Below, one piece after another: positions 61,925 through 64,000 of a stretch of 64,000 bases of DNA. Each line of letters begins with the position of its first letter. Position 1 is the first letter of the stretch. Source of the DNA: Chitinophagales bacterium. GTDB lineage: Bacteria > Bacteroidota > Bacteroidia > Chitinophagales > UBA2359. Under the pieces are notes generated by a model that made no database searches, was not told the origin of the DNA, and saw nothing but the letters and a program-made list of their open reading frames with translations. Location of the stretch: NCBI GenBank assembly GCA_016787295.1, contig JAEUUX010000234.1:1-64000 (forward strand), written 5' to 3'. Both the position numbers and the translations under genes were made by a program.

Positions 61925-63478
61925 TTACGAATGTTTTTTGTTGTGTAAAGTTAAGTTTATTTGCACCAAAATCTCTTGGCGATAAAAAATAAGATTGGCA
62001 GTAACACTAATGCGCGTTTTTTTGTGGTTGTTCAACACCAAATTAAAGACACACACACGGTTTGTTTCGCCTGTATAACATTGTTGAATACCGGTTTTGG
62101 CTCTCAACACATCATTAGAACCAATGAAGTCATATATAGTATATAGGCGGTTATCTTCGAGCGACAATAGGTTGTTCAGATGTTGGTTATGCCAAACGAG
62201 AGTGCCATCTTGGCGAACCAAAGCAATAGGGTTTGGCATATTTTCTAACAACGAACAATAGTTATTGGTGCTTCTTTCAAAAGCATATTCTGCCATGATA
62301 ATGTCTGTGACATTGCGGGCAATGCCCATCACTTCTTTATCATTAATGGGCGAAAGTCTAACTTCGTAGTAAGTGTTATTTTCGTCGATGGCGTATTCGA
62401 AGTTGAAAATTTGCAAAGTTTGTTCTTCTAAACAAGTGGTAATGGCGCGCATAAGTCCTTCTGCTACTTCTATTGGTAGCAGGTTCATCACATTATTATC
62501 TATATAGGTAGCTCCTGGTATAATGTCGTTTAGCGCAGGAATATAGTCTAAATAAGTACCATCGGCGCGCACCCTAAACAAAGTGTCGGGCAAGGTGTGG
62601 AGCAAGGCTCTGTGTCGGCGCTCACTATCAGCAAGTTCCATTTCGGCTTGTTTGCGGTCCGATATATCACTCATAATAATAAGGCAGCCTTTGTCTAAGT
62701 GTTGTTGATAGGTAATAAGTGGTTGTATGCTCAAAGAAACATGGTAGCCTCCCATATTTTGTTCTTTGGGTTTGATATATAACTCCAAACTCGACACGCG
62801 ATAACCTTTTAACGATTTTAGAAAAGGATTTTGTTCATCTGCCAATACAATTTCGTTTGGGTTAATTTCGGAAGGCACATAAAAAAGATGCGCATGTATC
62901 CATTGTAGCAATGTAATGCCCTTTTGGAACAAAGGACTCATTTTGCGTGCGGCTTCGTTGCATAAAGCAAAATAACCATCATTATCCATTACCAAAACTG
63001 CTTCGGGCATATTGGCAAGAATCGATTGCAACAAATCCTCTTGTTGTTCGAGTTCGCTGTAGGTTTTTTGCCGCTGTTTGAGTACCTCAACTCCTTGCAA
63101 CTCTATTTCGCGCATCAAGTTGCTCAACAAATCGGTATATAGCGACTCGTTGGTTTGCATGGTCACTGTAAACAGCCATTCGCCTTCGGTTGTGGAAGTG
63201 GGCTGAACAGTAGCTAACAATCGTTCATTTTGTTTGCTTCTAAATTCCCATTGGTGTGCATTGCTGATGTCTGTCACCGCATTTCGCAAAGCGTCTGTCA
63301 CCGAAGATGGTACATCAGGCAACTCGAAAAGCAATTTGCCAATATGCCCTTCGCCCACATTGATCAGTTGTTCGACAGATGGGTTACTATTGACAACTGC
63401 TAAATGTTTATCAATAACCAATATAGGGGTCACTGAGTTAGTTAGTAGATGTTCAGTAGAGAGATTGTTATGACGCAT
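61925..63478 (-). CDS. Multi-PAS sensor protein without an output domain
   Basis: A 517-aa cytoplasmic protein with about four PAS domains: 10-120, 148-275 (SILANMPEAVLVMDNDG), 285-395 (LLHTLPDTLFRVRADG) and 400-515 (LLENMPNPIALVRQDG). PAS/PAC signatures such as IIMSDISDRKQAE and GIARNVTDIIMAEY end domains 2 and 3. No histidine kinase, GGDEF or DNA-binding domain follows, and the gene is complete, so it must act through a partner. Start MRHNNLSTEHLL is preceded by a -7 box at 63510-63517. Confidence 0.8.
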   Translation of the reverse strand: MRHNNLSTEHLLTNSVTPILVIDKHLAVVNSNPSVEQLINVGEGHIGKLLFELPDVPSSVTDALRNAVTDISNAHQWEFRSKQNERLLATVQPTSTTEGEWLFTVTMQTNESLYTDLLSNLMREIELQGVEVLKQRQKTYSELEQQEDLLQSILANMPEAVLVMDNDGYFALCNEAARKMSPLFQKGITLLQWIHAHLFYVPSEINPNEIVLADEQNPFLKSLKGYRVSSLELYIKPKEQNMGGYHVSLSIQPLITYQQHLDKGCLIIMSDISDRKQAEMELADSERRHRALLHTLPDTLFRVRADGTYLDYIPALNDIIPGATYIDNNVMNLLPIEVAEGLMRAITTCLEEQTLQIFNFEYAIDENNTYYEVRLSPINDKEVMGIARNVTDIIMAEYAFERSTNNYCSLLENMPNPIALVRQDGTLVWHNQHLNNLLSLEDNRLYTIYDFIGSNDVLRAKTGIQQCYTGETNRVCVFNLVLNNHKKTRISVTANLIFYRQEILVQINLTLHNKKHS

Positions 63479-63509
63479 TAGGACTGGTGAGATTTTAGAT
63501 TTCGGTTGC

Positions 63510-63517
63510 CAAAGATA
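63510..63517 (-). promoter_or_regulatory. -7 box of the PAS gene
   Basis: Minus-strand TATCTTTG (63517-63510), exact TAnnTTTG, about 32 bp before the start. Confidence 0.6.
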
Positions 63518-63883
63518 CAGCTTTTTTTTGACATTTTGTCAATAGTTTGGCATATTTATTTTGATGGAGCAATAATGCCGTTAGACACTACCCACAAATC
63601 CGCCAAATCAATAGGCAAGTTGCATAAAATATTTTAGTCTTTGTTAAACTTTTTGGCATTTTGTTCGTCTAATAGGAACTTTATGGCTATCACTGTTGTT
63701 AATAATACAAAATCTTGGTACAAATTGCACAAAAGTTTGTTTTTTTTAAGCAAAAAGCGAGCCACATCAATTAGAATCAATTTTTTTTTACTTTTTTTTT
63801 GATTCTATACAATAAAACTTTAGCTATGGCGTTATTGCCTTGTTTCTAATTTTATTCACAAATTCTAAAATAAACTGTTTACT
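63518..63883. other. AT-rich intergenic stretch
   Basis: 366 bp between the divergent PAS gene and the last gene. T-runs only; no promoter, RNA or repeat I can support. Confidence 0.4.
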
Positions 63884-64000
63884 ATGAAACATCTTCGTTT
63901 TTTGGCTATTTTAGTAGCCCTTGTTGGTTTTACTTCCACAAACCAAGCCATTGCTCAAAGCAATTCCAATTCGTCTTATGGTGATTGGTGGGAAAGAATC
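63884..64000 (+). CDS. Secreted protein, 5' end only (runs off right edge)
   Basis: ATG at 63884 starts 39 visible residues. The first 25 (MKHLRFLAILVALVGF, ending NQAIAQ) are a signal peptide. The mature start SNSNSSYGDWWERI gives no family. No stop in the window. Confidence 0.7.
   Translation, partial: MKHLRFLAILVALVGFTSTNQAIAQSNSNSSYGDWWERI

Noticed and set aside
1-64000. CRISPR array or tRNA genes
   Set aside because: No regularly spaced repeats with unique spacers and no cloverleaf with a T-loop were seen on either strand in the gaps.

Overview
The window is chromosomal DNA of a member of the Bacteroidota. The evidence is mutually consistent: -7 promoter boxes of the Bacteroidota form TAnnTTTG precede many genes, three secreted proteins end in type IX secretion (T9SS) sorting domains, the cbb3 oxidase has the fused CcoN-CcoO subunit typical of this phylum, and there is a TonB-dependent receptor with a carboxypeptidase-regulatory-like N-terminus and a Bacteroidota-type Mpl ligase. 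A Saprospirales/Chitinophagales-like, aerobic to microaerobic heterotroph is my best guess below phylum level, but the sequence does not prove it. No tRNA, rRNA, CRISPR array or complete insertion sequence was recognised.

Layout. 1-3402: the 5' part of a very large secreted Lys-C-like serine protease (minus strand, runs off the left edge). 3578-4047: RNase P RNA (rnpB) and a terminator-like hairpin. 4148-15869: a long minus-strand cbb3 cytochrome oxidase region reading hypothetical - ccoI - ccoS - ccoNO - ccoQ - ccoP - hypothetical - ccoG - ccoH - SafE-like - DUF2231 - Usp, with copper import, heme subunits, assembly factors and accessory membrane proteins together. 16-31 kb: housekeeping and envelope genes (pdhB, an MscS channel, an orphan D12 DNA adenine methyltransferase, a TonB receptor, mpl, a cyclophilin, an orphan paaA, an RluA-type synthase, an M23 peptidase, a GT4 glycosyltransferase). 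31.3-33.1 kb: grpE-dnaJ. 33-38 kb: an accessory island with a PD-(D/E)XK-like protein, a DUF697-SHOCT protein, an AT-rich two-gene AAA ATPase/TOPRIM module, then YtxH, holin-X-like and coiled-coil proteins. 39-46.5 kb: three T9SS-exported proteins (a clan GH-A-like glycosidase, a PKD-repeat protein, a dockerin/cohesin-like protein) and a candidate small RNA. 46.7-64 kb: obgE, two lipoproteins, rnz, a STAS protein, a 3'-5' exonuclease, ilvE, a PBP1A-type enzyme, a Spy-like periplasmic protein and a PAS-only sensor.

The most interesting structure is at 34521-36670. A translationally coupled ATPase/TOPRIM pair, resembling split OLD-family anti-phage systems, sits between two perfect 35-bp direct repeats. 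The repeats are the 3' end of the preceding DUF697-SHOCT gene. Both copies encode the same last residues followed by a stop (TTA TAA in one, TTG TAG in the other), so the cassette looks like an insertion into the 3' end of a gene that left the reading frame intact, yet no recombinase is present. Its base composition differs clearly from the host gene. Other notable signals are a promoter-to-terminator candidate sRNA (39126-39311), a GC-rich repeat of a type seen scattered in Bacteroidota genomes (27606-27711), a MITE-like inverted repeat (23932-24026), a palindrome lying over a canonical promoter (55647-55723), and a long ilvE leader driven by a canonical promoter.
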